A DNA stretch of 50,257 nt from Pseudomonadota bacterium (GTDB lineage: Bacteria > Pseudomonadota > Alphaproteobacteria > Reyranellales > Reyranellaceae), in the NCBI GenBank assembly GCA_018242505.1, contig JAFEBU010000068.1, positions 1 to 50,257 of the forward strand, in the 5' to 3' direction. The notes below the pieces were generated by a model. The model searched no databases. It was not told where the DNA came from and saw only the letters and a program-made list of their open reading frames with translations. A program made the translations under genes and the position numbers. Positions 30,923-39,311 of this stretch are shown here, piece after piece. Within the stretch, counting starts at the first letter, position 1. Each line of letters starts with the position of its first letter.

Positions 30923-33116
30923 CCCTTATGGCGCTCTGATCGAACAGGCTGTACATCGCCTTTTCGAAATCCCGGGTACGATAGCTCTCGTTACCCGACA
31001 TTTTGCTGAACATTTTCGGGGCGTAGTTTCCTGAATGATTGTTCGCGGACACAGGCCGCCCCTGGGCCCTTGCGCGATCGAGCAACATCAGAAACACGTT
31101 CGCGGCGGATGGCCGATCTTTGGCGGATTCCTGCCCTGGCACGAGGAATGCCCCGTCTTGCCAGCGCAGATGGACCACGTCGTCGCGCGCCGCGTAGTTG
31201 GCCTTCCGGCGCGCCAGGATTCGTTCATCTGGATCTGGATCTGGTTCTTCGTCGTCCTTGTCCTTTTCCTTCTTCTTTGGCCTTTCGAGCGACAGGCGTG
31301 AGCGGAAGGCGTTGCTCCACCCGGTGGACCCTCCATCCCCCTCGCCGCTCGCCAATCCCGTGCGCGAGGGATGCGCACAGGCGAGGACGGTCCCTCCAAT
31401 CTCTCGAGCAATGTGAGCGAGAGCGCCCTGAACGTACTGGCGCACCTGCTGGCGATCGTTCTCGTTGCCGCCGTACGTGTCGGCGACCGTGTCGATGATA
31501 ACGAGCTTCGCGCCGAACTCCCGCGCTTCCGCTATAACCTGATCGAGGAATTTGGTCGGAGTGCCGACGCCATTCTTGAATGTCATCAAGAGATTGTCCA
31601 TGCCAACTCGTTCGCACCATCGCATCATTGCCAGATCGTCGAAGGAGCACCCGTAGAGTCGATTGATATCGGCCTGCCGTCGATGCAATTCATCCTTCGA
31701 ATCTTCACAGTAGAAGCCAATCGATGGAGTCCGCTCAACTTCGAGGCCGACCCATGACTTGCCGATCGCCAGGCAAGTCTGCAGCTGCTGCGTTAGCAAA
31801 GTCTTTCCGGTACCCCCGTCCCCATAAAGGCCGGTGACGACACCTTCTGGAATCCAATCCGGAACAAGCCACTGACGCGGTGGCACCTGCAGTCTATGCA
31901 GAGAAACCGGATTGATTAGAACTAACTTGCTAGCCTCCGGCGCGGTGCTCTTGGTCGGTGATGACAGAACATAGGTCGTGCTGTTGCCGGAATCATATAC
32001 GATCGCGCTGCCGTCCTCGTGCTTGAGGATGAAGGCCGCCTCGCTGTACGACTCGCGGAAGGGCGCCTCGCAACGCTTCTTCTCACCCGGGCTGATTTCC
32101 TTCAGCCATTCAACCAGGGGCTTGGTCACGCTTCGCGCAGTGATCTCGGTCTCAGGTGTGAGCTGGCCGTAGCTTTTGACGCTTAGCCCTCCACCACCGT
32201 CTTTCACTTCCAGCTTTTGGCCGGTGCGTTCCCGGTACGCCCCGAGATCCTTTTCGGAAGGAAGTGCAAGGCGCGCAATGCGCAGCGGCCCACCGCCCCG
32301 ATTTACTATCCTGACGTCGGCCCCCGCCACGGTGTAGCCGGCGGGCTCGACATACGGCTGAGCGCAGAATACCAGCCGTCCACAGACGAACACCGCAAGA
32401 TCAAATACTGTTCTCGCCTCGATACCCACGACCTTACTTGGATCGCTTCGGCTATGCTTTTCATATCCGAAGGACAAACCTTCGTTGACGATCGCAACAA
32501 TAAGGTAGGTCCTAAGACGATCTATGGCCGATGGATCATCGACCCGGATCCACGCATGACTCGCTGGACCAGGCTCTTCATCGACGCAGTGCACGCGCGA
32601 AGATGACCCGCGTAACTCAATTCGCTCGCATTTACTCAGACCTGGAAGAATCGGCTCCAAAAATTCTGCGCGTTCCTGGATGCTCATAGCAGCCCATTCG
32701 GCAGGCATGCCGGGTGGGCTGTCGGCGTCCAAAAGGAGCCACCACGAAGGATAGATCCCGCGTTTGAGACGAGCGGCAACGCGCTTCCCATCGTGTTCAT
32801 GCACTCCGGCAAGCTCTGGAGACCCGACGGGCTTCCCGAGCATTTCTTCGAGTGCGCGTTCAGAGACGATATGGAACGGACTGCCGTCGCAGCCGTGCCA
32901 TTTTCCTGGGCATATTACTTGATTGCTGCTCTGCGTGACCTGGCGCAGCAGGGCCGCCATGGCATCCGCATCACGGACCTCATGGCACTGCGCTATGCCT
33001 TCGGTGATGTGCGCTACCGCCGTCTTTTGAAGCCGCCCATCTGGCGCCAAGGTGTAGTGCTTGTTGACCGTCGCCGGATTGATGGACTTGATGACGGTGA
33101 CGAAGGAACTGGTCAC
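30474..33116 (-). CDS. Phage/plasmid-type primase-helicase (RepA-like AAA ATPase), with foreign C-terminal tail
   Basis: An 880-residue frame. About residues 1-350 form a primase-like region. The central part is a RepA/AAA_25 ATPase: Walker A in GLYGDGGTGKTLL, the GFYCEDSKDELHRR segment, Walker B in KLVIIDTVADTYGG, and ACAHPSR. The native protein appears to end near FEKAMYSLFDQSAIRV; the following 150 or so Arg-rich residues are the terminase fragment read in the wrong frame. I chose the GTG at 33116 because it overlaps the upstream stop as GTGA; an ATG-type start at 33164 would overlap more. Acts in element replication. Confidence 0.75.
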   Translation of the reverse strand: MTSSFVTVIKSINPATVNKHYTLAPDGRLQKTAVAHITEGIAQCHEVRDADAMAALLRQVTQSSNQVICPGKWHGCDGSPFHIVSERALEEMLGKPVGSPELAGVHEHDGKRVAARLKRGIYPSWWLLLDADSPPGMPAEWAAMSIQERAEFLEPILPGLSKCERIELRGSSSRVHCVDEEPGPASHAWIRVDDPSAIDRLRTYLIVAIVNEGLSFGYEKHSRSDPSKVVGIEARTVFDLAVFVCGRLVFCAQPYVEPAGYTVAGADVRIVNRGGGPLRIARLALPSEKDLGAYRERTGQKLEVKDGGGGLSVKSYGQLTPETEITARSVTKPLVEWLKEISPGEKKRCEAPFRESYSEAAFILKHEDGSAIVYDSGNSTTYVLSSPTKSTAPEASKLVLINPVSLHRLQVPPRQWLVPDWIPEGVVTGLYGDGGTGKTLLTQQLQTCLAIGKSWVGLEVERTPSIGFYCEDSKDELHRRQADINRLYGCSFDDLAMMRWCERVGMDNLLMTFKNGVGTPTKFLDQVIAEAREFGAKLVIIDTVADTYGGNENDRQQVRQYVQGALAHIAREIGGTVLACAHPSRTGLASGEGDGGSTGWSNAFRSRLSLERPKKKEKDKDDEEPDPDPDERILARRKANYAARDDVVHLRWQDGAFLVPGQESAKDRPSAANVFLMLLDRARAQGRPVSANNHSGNYAPKMFSKMSGNESYRTRDFEKAMYSLFDQSAIRVARSPPSRPSLPRLCGRIRRARGQLRLRDRAFRRDDRRPRCPLRAQAPFRSDGRRRRGRSVAQELRPHGRHRRQLRRRMGGRGVRERGRPLRQSRSRPVEDLPRCPAALYRWSRPSSGQQTSCPSAGDIGAPDQPIGPRCHWTSGRRPR

Positions 33117-33547
33117 GCTTTGCCTGCCGGCGCCGGCCAATCGATGGGGCGCAGTTCCGGCCATTCTCTCTGTATCGCCTTGGAGGCCTTTGTGATGAGC
33201 GACTCATCATCAAGGCGCCTGCATACTCGGCAAACGCCTGAAAATATCCCGACCGTCGACTTGCCATCGAATGGCCTTATCTCGAAAAGCGCTGCTGGTG
33301 CTGAGCGCTTTAAATCACGTTCGCAGGTGAGGCATTGCGGTCGAGGGCCACTGGCGGGAATAGACTCCACCCACGTCGCCACAGCCAAGGCAAATCGAAG
33401 CCTGACTTCGAGGTCTATAGCAGCCGCAGCATTCCCGCGGGCAGGCCGCAGCAAGGTGACCGTCATAAGGCCAGCGCTTTCGCTGAAAAATGTCCGGAAA
33501 AGCTCAGCTTCGGCTTTGGCCTGGTCGGCAGACTTTCTCTTAGACAT
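33113..33547 (-). CDS. Element protein with two CxxC pairs (zinc-ribbon-like), unknown function
   Basis: A 144-residue protein. Cys pairs CLTC and CRVC, about 35 residues apart, suggest a small zinc-binding fold. The N-terminus is charged (MSKRKSADQAKAEAELFRTF). It overlaps the primase gene by GTGA, so the two are translated together and it may act with the primase. I do not recognise a named family. Confidence 0.6.
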   Translation of the reverse strand: MSKRKSADQAKAEAELFRTFFSESAGLMTVTLLRPARGNAAAAIDLEVRLRFALAVATWVESIPASGPRPQCLTCERDLKRSAPAALFEIRPFDGKSTVGIFSGVCRVCRRLDDESLITKASKAIQREWPELRPIDWPAPAGKA

Positions 33548-33615
33548 TGCTCGCGGCCCCTTTATGGCGACAACGACGAATTCACCTCGGCGTGAAGTGG
33601 AACGGCGTGATGTGC

Positions 33616-33870
33616 TTATGAGGACTTGTGGCAGCGAGACGGCCGGATGTTGGCGGCTGGCATGGTCGCGAGGTATTCGAGTCCATGCTCGACATCGATC
33701 AAAAGACGCCGACCCACCTTGATGGCGCGCAACTTGCCCTCGCCCAGCAATTCATAGCTCTTGCTGCGCCCGAGACCTGATATGACACGCCACTCTGGTA
33801 GAGGCGCGTATTTCGGATAGTTGGAGCTCGCGCGGTGCGACCTGGATGTGCGGTGATGATTCGCTTTCAC
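33616..33870 (-). CDS. AlpA-like helix-turn-helix DNA-binding protein
   Basis: An 84-residue protein with a compact excisionase/AlpA-type HTH: PLPEWRVISGLGRSKSYELL, then KLRAIKVGRRLLIDVEHGLEYL. Such proteins act as excisionases or as activators of element genes. Placed between the integrase side and the replication genes, as is common in integrative elements. Confidence 0.7.
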   Translation of the reverse strand: MKANHHRTSRSHRASSNYPKYAPLPEWRVISGLGRSKSYELLGEGKLRAIKVGRRLLIDVEHGLEYLATMPAANIRPSRCHKSS

Positions 33871-34036
33871 TGCTATCCACCAATGTCCTCAATGACGTTG
33901 GCGGACTATGGCTCCAGAACGGTCCTCAATACCCCGGGACGTTATGAGAATTCCCGCATCAATCGGCATGCTCGTGGCTTCATTGTTGGGCTGAAGCCGA
34001 GGTTCGTCCCCGCAGGCGGCCATGGCCGGGCGGAAG

Positions 34037-34699
34037 CTAAAGAAGGGATTTTTGAAGCGCCTCTAATAGAAGCTCCGGGTCATTAACAACTCCGGTTGGA
34101 AGTGGTGCATGGAACTGCGCAATTGCTTTGGCAGACACACGCGCGCCGGGACCGGGACCTTCTTTGCAACCCTCGCGCCAACGGGCCACCGTCCGTGCCG
34201 CTACCTTGGGATGGCGAGCATTGATCGCCTTCGCAACCCGGCTGGCCGCTTTCAGGCGGCTTTCTCCGGCCTTGACCAGTTCGTCCATCGTCCGAGCTGC
34301 AAGGGCGATGATCGGATCAGGAACGCTATGACCTGGATTGACCCTTCGGGGCGGCTTCACAACTGCTACTACTTTCCCGGAGTCTAGGTCTCCGAGAGCT
34401 AGATACAGCCGCTTCAGCAAATCGGAACCGCCGCACTTCAGAATGAACTCAGATCTTTCCAGATATACGATGACTCGTCGCAACGCATACCGCACGGCAA
34501 TCCGATCGTCGCGGGACTTGGCTCCTACGGTCTTTCGATCGAGTTCAGCGGCCCAAGCAAGATGGGCACAGAGATCAATCCAAGCACTTCCGTCAAACTC
34601 TTTATCGATGAGCTCGTCTATGAGCTGTTGTCGGTAAGCCTTCCAAGTTTCCTCGTCTGGATACGGCAACCCAGGCGGAAAGTGTGACTCATCAATCAC
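34037..34699 (-). CDS. Hypothetical protein coupled to the integrase
   Basis: A 220-residue soluble protein with no motif I can name. The middle is helical (RYALRRVIVYLERSEFIL). The segment SRVAKAINARHPKVAARTVARWREG looks like a helix-turn-helix, which hints at DNA binding. The GTG at 34699 overlaps the integrase stop as GTGA, so it is made together with the integrase. The 166 bp between it and the HTH gene at 33870 contain no recognisable gene. Confidence 0.6.
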   Translation of the reverse strand: MIDESHFPPGLPYPDEETWKAYRQQLIDELIDKEFDGSAWIDLCAHLAWAAELDRKTVGAKSRDDRIAVRYALRRVIVYLERSEFILKCGGSDLLKRLYLALGDLDSGKVVAVVKPPRRVNPGHSVPDPIIALAARTMDELVKAGESRLKAASRVAKAINARHPKVAARTVARWREGCKEGPGPGARVSAKAIAQFHAPLPTGVVNDPELLLEALQKSLL

Positions 34700-35943
34700 T
34701 TTTCAGCCCTCAGTTTAGTGACGGTGCCCGCGGTCTTCTGCGTCATGGCGCAGAACTCTGCCCACGCATCCATCAAACGCCGCCGCTTCTCAAACATATC
34801 GCCACGGCGGTAGGCGGCTTCGACCTTGTTCCCGACTGCGTGCGCCAGTGCCATCTCGACAACCTCGTTTGGCCAGTTCGTTTGCTCGGCAGCCCAGTCG
34901 CGGAAGGAGCTGCGGAAGCCATGCACGGTGATGCCGTCGCGCTTCATGCGTCGGAGTACGGACAGCATCGCCATGTTGGAGAGCGGCTTGCCCAGCTGAA
35001 CACCAGGGAAAACAAAGTCGCTCTCCTCGTGCCGGAGCGGATCCATCTCGTTGAGGATGGCCACCGCGCGGCCGCTCAGCGGCACGCGGTGCTCGCGCCC
35101 CGCCTTCATGCGCTCCGGGGGGATGACCCATAAGCTGCGCCCGAGGTCGACCTCGGACCAGCGCGCGCCGAGCGCCTCACCGGTGCGGGTGCCGGTAAGG
35201 ATCGTGAACTCCAGCAGTCGGGCAGCCGTGCCCTCTTGCCGTCGCAGCTCGGTGAGAAACGACGCCACCTCGTCATACGGCAGCGCGGCGTGGTGCTTGA
35301 CGCGCCGCACCCTGCTCTTGTCGGCAAGCAATTTGTCGAGGTGCCCCTTCCAGCGGGCCGGGTTCTCCCCATTCCGGTAGCCCCTGGCCCCAGCCCAATC
35401 CAGGATCGCCTCAAGGCGCCCCCGTAACCGACTCGCCGTTTCCGGCTTTTCGGTCCAGATGGGCTCCAGGACTTTGAGGATTAAGCCTGTGTCGACCGCC
35501 TGCACCGCCAGTGAACCGATCTCGGGCTCGGCGTACGTGGCCAGGGTGTTCTCCCACTGCTGGCGGTGCTTGTCGTTCTTCCAGGCCGCCTCCTTGGCGG
35601 CGATGTATTGGGCGGCACATTCACCGAAGGTGATGGCCTTCGCGCTCTCGAGCAGGCGGGCCGCCCGTTCGGCCTTCCGGTCGGCCAGTGGATCATGGCC
35701 ATCCCGCACCGCCTTGAATAGCGCCGAGGCCTTGCCTCGCGCCTCGCTCAAGGTGACGGGGGCGCGCCCCGCCGCGGGGCCAAGCCCCATCTCGCGCATG
35801 CGCCCGTCGCGCACGTAGCGGAACACCCAGAACTTGGCCTCTGGCGAGCGGACGAGCAGGTAGAGGCCGGCGCCGTCGCCGTACCGACCCGGCTTGGCCT
35901 TGGCTACTTTTTGGGCCGACAGTCCTTGTGCGCGTCGCGGCAT
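34696..35943 (-). CDS. Tyrosine recombinase / integrase
   Basis: A 415-residue phage-type integrase. The N-terminal DUF4102 arm-binding domain covers about 1-100 (GDGAGLYLLVRSP), the SAM-like core-binding domain about 110-200 and the catalytic domain about 220-400. Catalytic residues are visible: Arg in ILTGTRTGEALG, His-x-x-Arg in VHGFRSSFRDWA, the His in LAHAVG and the nucleophile Tyr in EAAYRRGD. All are intact. The ATG at 35943 follows AGAGGGG; the frame stays open upstream only because it runs through the tRNA. The 3' end of the tRNA-Ser lies just upstream, as expected for its target site. Confidence 0.9.
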   Translation of the reverse strand: MPRRAQGLSAQKVAKAKPGRYGDGAGLYLLVRSPEAKFWVFRYVRDGRMREMGLGPAAGRAPVTLSEARGKASALFKAVRDGHDPLADRKAERAARLLESAKAITFGECAAQYIAAKEAAWKNDKHRQQWENTLATYAEPEIGSLAVQAVDTGLILKVLEPIWTEKPETASRLRGRLEAILDWAGARGYRNGENPARWKGHLDKLLADKSRVRRVKHHAALPYDEVASFLTELRRQEGTAARLLEFTILTGTRTGEALGARWSEVDLGRSLWVIPPERMKAGREHRVPLSGRAVAILNEMDPLRHEESDFVFPGVQLGKPLSNMAMLSVLRRMKRDGITVHGFRSSFRDWAAEQTNWPNEVVEMALAHAVGNKVEAAYRRGDMFEKRRRLMDAWAEFCAMTQKTAGTVTKLRAEK

Positions 35944-36090
35944 ATCCCCTCTTCCATCCCCTAATTTTAGCGCCGAACGGGGGCGGACGCAAGCGGACGT
36001 CGGCGGGCCTCGCGTTGAGATAAATACCGATAATGCGTAGGTTTTATCGGCTATTAGCCGGATATGCGCGGACGGCGGCGGACGGGAAAT

Positions 36091-36180
<90 letters not shown>

Positions 36181-36189
36181 CGCGGCCCG

Positions 36190-36218
36190 CTTATAGGGGG
36201 CGGCGTTGGACGCGGCAA
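36190..36218 (-). promoter_or_regulatory. Sigma-70-type promoter of tRNA-Ser
   Basis: Minus-strand TTGCCG (complement of 36213-36218), 17-bp spacer, TATAAG (complement of 36190-36195), placed about 9 bases before the tRNA 5' end. Spacing and position fit a vegetative promoter. Confidence 0.6.
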
Positions 36219-36257
36219 CACGGTCGCCGGGCGTTGGAAAATAAAGGCTTTCCGACG

Positions 36258-36285
36258 TTGACTTGAGGTCTGCCTTGCGTATATT
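36258..36285 (+). promoter_or_regulatory. Sigma-70-type promoter upstream of rplU
   Basis: TTGACT (36258-36263), 16-bp spacer, TATATT (36280-36285), about 130 bp upstream of rplU, leaving a leader of roughly 125 bases. It is the clearest vegetative promoter I see in the window. A leader this long could carry ribosomal-protein feedback control, but I cannot show a structure. Confidence 0.6.
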
Positions 36286-36416
36286 CCGCGCCTCTCCGGC
36301 GGGTCGTAGGGCCCGCCGTGCTCTTTCGCGCTTGCCGGTATCTTGGGCCCGACGCCCGCCAAATCCCTAGGGTTGGTGGGCCGTGTCCGGGGCGGCAGGC
36401 CTCAGCCAGGTGTCCC

Positions 36417-36716
36417 ATGATCGCCGTTATCCGCACGGGTGGAAAGCAATACACGGTCGCCGCCGACGACACGCTCACCGTGGAGCGGATCGCGGGCGAA
36501 GCCGGCGCCAAGATCGAGTTCAACGACGTCCTGATGGTGGGCGAGAAAGTCGGCACGCCGACGGTCGCCGGCGCCAAGGTCGTGGGCTCGATCGTGAAGC
36601 AGGCGCGCGGGCCGCACCTGATCGTCTTCAAGAAGCGCCGCCGCCAGAACTCGCGGCGCAAGAACGGCCATCGCCAGGATCTGACGGTGGTCAAGATCGA
36701 ACAGATCGTCGCCTGA
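36417..36716 (+). CDS. rplU: 50S ribosomal protein bL21
   Basis: A 99-residue bL21. The N-terminus IAVIRTGGKQYTV and the C-terminal KKRRRQNSRRKNGHRQ RNA-binding stretch are diagnostic. It binds 23S rRNA domain II. The ATG at 36417 gives the standard length; an upstream in-frame start at 36318 would add residues with no family match. Followed at 25 bp by rpmA, the usual pair. Confidence 0.97.
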   Translation: MIAVIRTGGKQYTVAADDTLTVERIAGEAGAKIEFNDVLMVGEKVGTPTVAGAKVVGSIVKQARGPHLIVFKKRRRQNSRRKNGHRQDLTVVKIEQIVA

Positions 36717-36741
36717 TCCAGAGAGCGACCGGAGTACTACG

Positions 36742-37017
36742 ATGGCACACAAGAAAGCAGGCGGCTCCTCGCGCAACGGCCGCGATTCCGACGGCCGGCG
36801 TCTCGGCGTGAAGCGCTTCGGCGGCCAGAAGGTTCTGGCCGGGAACATCCTCGTTCGCCAGCGCGGCACCAAGATGAATGCCGGCGAGAACGTGGGCGTT
36901 GGCCGCGACCATACGCTGTTCGCCACGGCTGACGGCGTCGTCGCCTTCCGCACCCGCTCGGGCGGCAAGGTCGAGGTGAACGTGCATCCGGCGCCGGCCA
37001 AGGTGGCCGCCGAATAG
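36742..37017 (+). CDS. rpmA: 50S ribosomal protein bL27
   Basis: A 91-residue bL27 with AHKKAGGSSRNGRDSDGRRL at the N-terminus, which reaches the peptidyl-transferase centre, and GVGRDHTLFATADGVV in the core. No cleavable N-terminal extension of the Firmicute type. Ends before a strong terminator. Confidence 0.97.
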   Translation: MAHKKAGGSSRNGRDSDGRRLGVKRFGGQKVLAGNILVRQRGTKMNAGENVGVGRDHTLFATADGVVAFRTRSGGKVEVNVHPAPAKVAAE

Positions 37018-37046
37018 CCGTCCCCGCACCAAAAGGATATGCCAGA

Positions 37047-37080
37047 GGGGGAGCGGCTCGGCCGTTCCCCCTTTTCGTTT
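37047..37080 (+). terminator. Rho-independent terminator after rpmA
   Basis: GGGGGA-G-CGGC, loop TCG, GCCG-T-TCCCCC (37047-37071), with a G-T pair closing the middle, followed by TTTTCGTTT. Strong GC-rich stem and U tract. It separates rplU-rpmA from obg, which therefore relies on read-through or on its own promoter in the 20 bp left before its ATG or inside the terminator region. Confidence 0.8.
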
Positions 37081-37099
37081 CCGGAAACCACCCATCGTC

Positions 37100-38113
37100 A
37101 TGAAATTCCTCGACCAAGCCAAGATCTACATCCGCTCCGGCAATGGCGGCGCGGGCTGCGTGGGCTTTCGCCGCGAGAAGTTCATCGAATTCGGCGGCCC
37201 GGACGGCGGCGACGGCGGCCGCGGCGGCGACGTGATCGCCGAATGCGTCGATGGCCTCAACACGCTGATCGACTACCGCTACGCCCAGCACTTCAAGGCC
37301 GAGACCGGCCATCACGGCATGGGCAGCCAGCGCACCGGCGGCAAGGGCAAGGACGTGGTCCTGCGCCTGCCGTGCGGCACGCAGATCCTTGCCGAGGACA
37401 ACGAGACCCTGCTCGCCGACCTCACCGAGGTGGGCCAGCGCATCGTGCTCGCCAAGGGCGGCGACGGCGGTTACGGCAACCTGCACTACAAGAGCTCGAC
37501 CAACCGCGCGCCGCGCCGCGCCGACAAGGGCTGGCCGGGCGAGGAGCGCTGGATCTGGCTGCGGCTGAAGCTGATCGCCGATATCGGCCTGGTCGGCCTG
37601 CCCAACGCCGGCAAGTCGACCTTCCTCTCGGCGACATCGAATGCGCGGCCCAAGATCGCCGACTATCCCTTCACCACCCTGCATCCCGGCCTCGGCGTGG
37701 TGAAGGTCGGCAACCGCGAGTTCGTGATGGCCGACATCCCGGGCCTGATCGAGGGCGCCCATGAAGGTGCGGGGCTGGGCACGCGCTTCCTGGGCCATGT
37801 CGAACGCTGCCGGGCGTTGCTGCACCTTGTCGATGGCACGCAGGACGATGTCGCCGCCGCCTATCGTACCGTGCGCGCCGAGCTCAAGGCCTATGGCGGT
37901 ACGCTGGCGCGCAAGAAGGAGATCGTGGCGCTCAACAAGACCGACGCCATGACCGACGAGGACATCGAGGCCAAGCGCGCTGCGCTCGCCAGGACGAGTC
38001 GCAAGACGGTGCACCTGATCTCCGGCGTTTCGGGCAAAGGCGTCCAACCCCTCCTGCACGAGCTGATGAAGCTCGTCGACCGGCAGCGCGATGGCGCAAA
38101 GGCAGCAGCATGA
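37100..38113 (+). CDS. obg: GTPase Obg (ObgE/CgtA)
   Basis: A 337-residue Obg GTPase. The glycine-rich Obg fold covers about 1-158 (GGDGGRGGDVI, FKAETGHHGMG). The G domain covers about 160-335, with G1 GLPNAGKST, the switch region KIADYPFTTLHP, G3 DIPGLIEGA and G4 NKTD. It acts in late 50S assembly and stringent signalling. No long C-terminal acidic extension. Overlaps proB by ATGA. Confidence 0.97.
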   Translation: MKFLDQAKIYIRSGNGGAGCVGFRREKFIEFGGPDGGDGGRGGDVIAECVDGLNTLIDYRYAQHFKAETGHHGMGSQRTGGKGKDVVLRLPCGTQILAEDNETLLADLTEVGQRIVLAKGGDGGYGNLHYKSSTNRAPRRADKGWPGEERWIWLRLKLIADIGLVGLPNAGKSTFLSATSNARPKIADYPFTTLHPGLGVVKVGNREFVMADIPGLIEGAHEGAGLGTRFLGHVERCRALLHLVDGTQDDVAAAYRTVRAELKAYGGTLARKKEIVALNKTDAMTDEDIEAKRAALARTSRKTVHLISGVSGKGVQPLLHELMKLVDRQRDGAKAAA

Positions 38114-39225
38114 CTTCGCTGACCAGCTCCAAGCGGCTGGTCGTGAAGATCGGCTCCTCGATCCTGGTCGACGAAGCCAAAGGCCGGATCCGCCGCGACT
38201 GGCTGGACGCCCTCACCGACGACGTGGCGCGGCTGCACAAGCAGGGCTGCGAGGTCGTGCTGGTTTCATCGGGCGCAATCCGGCTTGGCCGTACGCATCT
38301 CAAGCTCGCCTCGGGGCCGCTGAAGCTCGAGGAAAGCCAGGCTGCAGCCGCGACCGGCCAGATCCAGCTCGCCCATGCCTACCAGGCGGCATTGGCACGG
38401 CACGGCATCACGGTCGCACAGGTGCTGCTGACGCTCGACGATTCCGAGCAGCGGCGACGCTACCTCAACGCGCGCCAGACCATGGCCACGCTGCTGGGCC
38501 TCGGTGCGGTGCCGGTGATCAACGAGAACGACACCGTCGCCACCGACGAGATCCGCTTTGGTGACAACGACCGGCTGGGTGCGCGTGTCGCCGAGATGAT
38601 CTCGGCCGACACGCTTGTGCTCCTGTCCGACATCGACGGCCTTTACACCGGCGATCCTCGGACCGACTCAAGCGCCCGGTACATTCCCGAGATCCGCGAG
38701 ATCACGTCCGAAATCGAGGCGATGGCCGGCGCCGCCGCCTCGAACCTCTCCAACGGCGGCATGGTCACCAAGCTCATCGCGGGCCGGATCGCGCTGGCGG
38801 CCGGCTGTCGCATGGCCATTGCCGACGGCCGCCAGGTGGGGGCGCTCGGGGCTTTGATCGACGGCACGACGCGCTGCAGCTGGTTCCTGCCGGAAGGTTC
38901 GCCGCTCTCCGCACGCAAGAAATGGATCAAGGGGTCGCTGACGTCCGCGGGCACATTGGTCGTCGATGACGGCGCCGTGCGTGCCTTGTCCAAGGGCAAG
39001 AGCCTGTTGCCGGCCGGCGTCACCGGCATCGACGGCGAGTTCAAGCGCGGCGATGTGGTCGACGTGAAGGACCGCACCGGCCGACTGCTGGCGCGTGGCC
39101 TGGTGGCCTATGCTGTCGAGGATGCCCGTCGCATCGCCGGCCGGAAAAGCGCCGAAATCGAGAAATTGCTGGGTTTTCGCGGCCGGGACGAGATGGTCCA
39201 TCGCGACGACCTCGTGGTCGAATGA
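38110..39225 (+). CDS. proB: Glutamate 5-kinase
   Basis: A 371-residue ProB. The amino-acid kinase domain covers about 1-260, with KRLVVKIGSS, LVSSGAI, INENDTVAT and LLSDIDGLYTGDPR. The C-terminal PUA domain covers about 280-355. First step of proline synthesis from glutamate, ATP-dependent and normally feedback-inhibited by proline. Couples to obg by ATGA. Proline is made by genes here and degraded by PutA 11 kb to the left, so the two halves of the window have opposite roles. Confidence 0.96.
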   Translation: MTSLTSSKRLVVKIGSSILVDEAKGRIRRDWLDALTDDVARLHKQGCEVVLVSSGAIRLGRTHLKLASGPLKLEESQAAAATGQIQLAHAYQAALARHGITVAQVLLTLDDSEQRRRYLNARQTMATLLGLGAVPVINENDTVATDEIRFGDNDRLGARVAEMISADTLVLLSDIDGLYTGDPRTDSSARYIPEIREITSEIEAMAGAAASNLSNGGMVTKLIAGRIALAAGCRMAIADGRQVGALGALIDGTTRCSWFLPEGSPLSARKKWIKGSLTSAGTLVVDDGAVRALSKGKSLLPAGVTGIDGEFKRGDVVDVKDRTGRLLARGLVAYAVEDARRIAGRKSAEIEKLLGFRGRDEMVHRDDLVVE

Positions 39226-39311
39226 GCTATACTGGGACAGCCATGACACGGACTAGAGACTCATTGCTGGGAGCGCGCCACTCCAATGGCGCTTCTTTGT
39301 CGCAAGAGGCC

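Noticed and set aside
30107..31009. 300-codon plus-strand frame opposite the terminase fragment
   Set aside because: No recognisable domain, and the minus strand carries terminase nuclease motifs.
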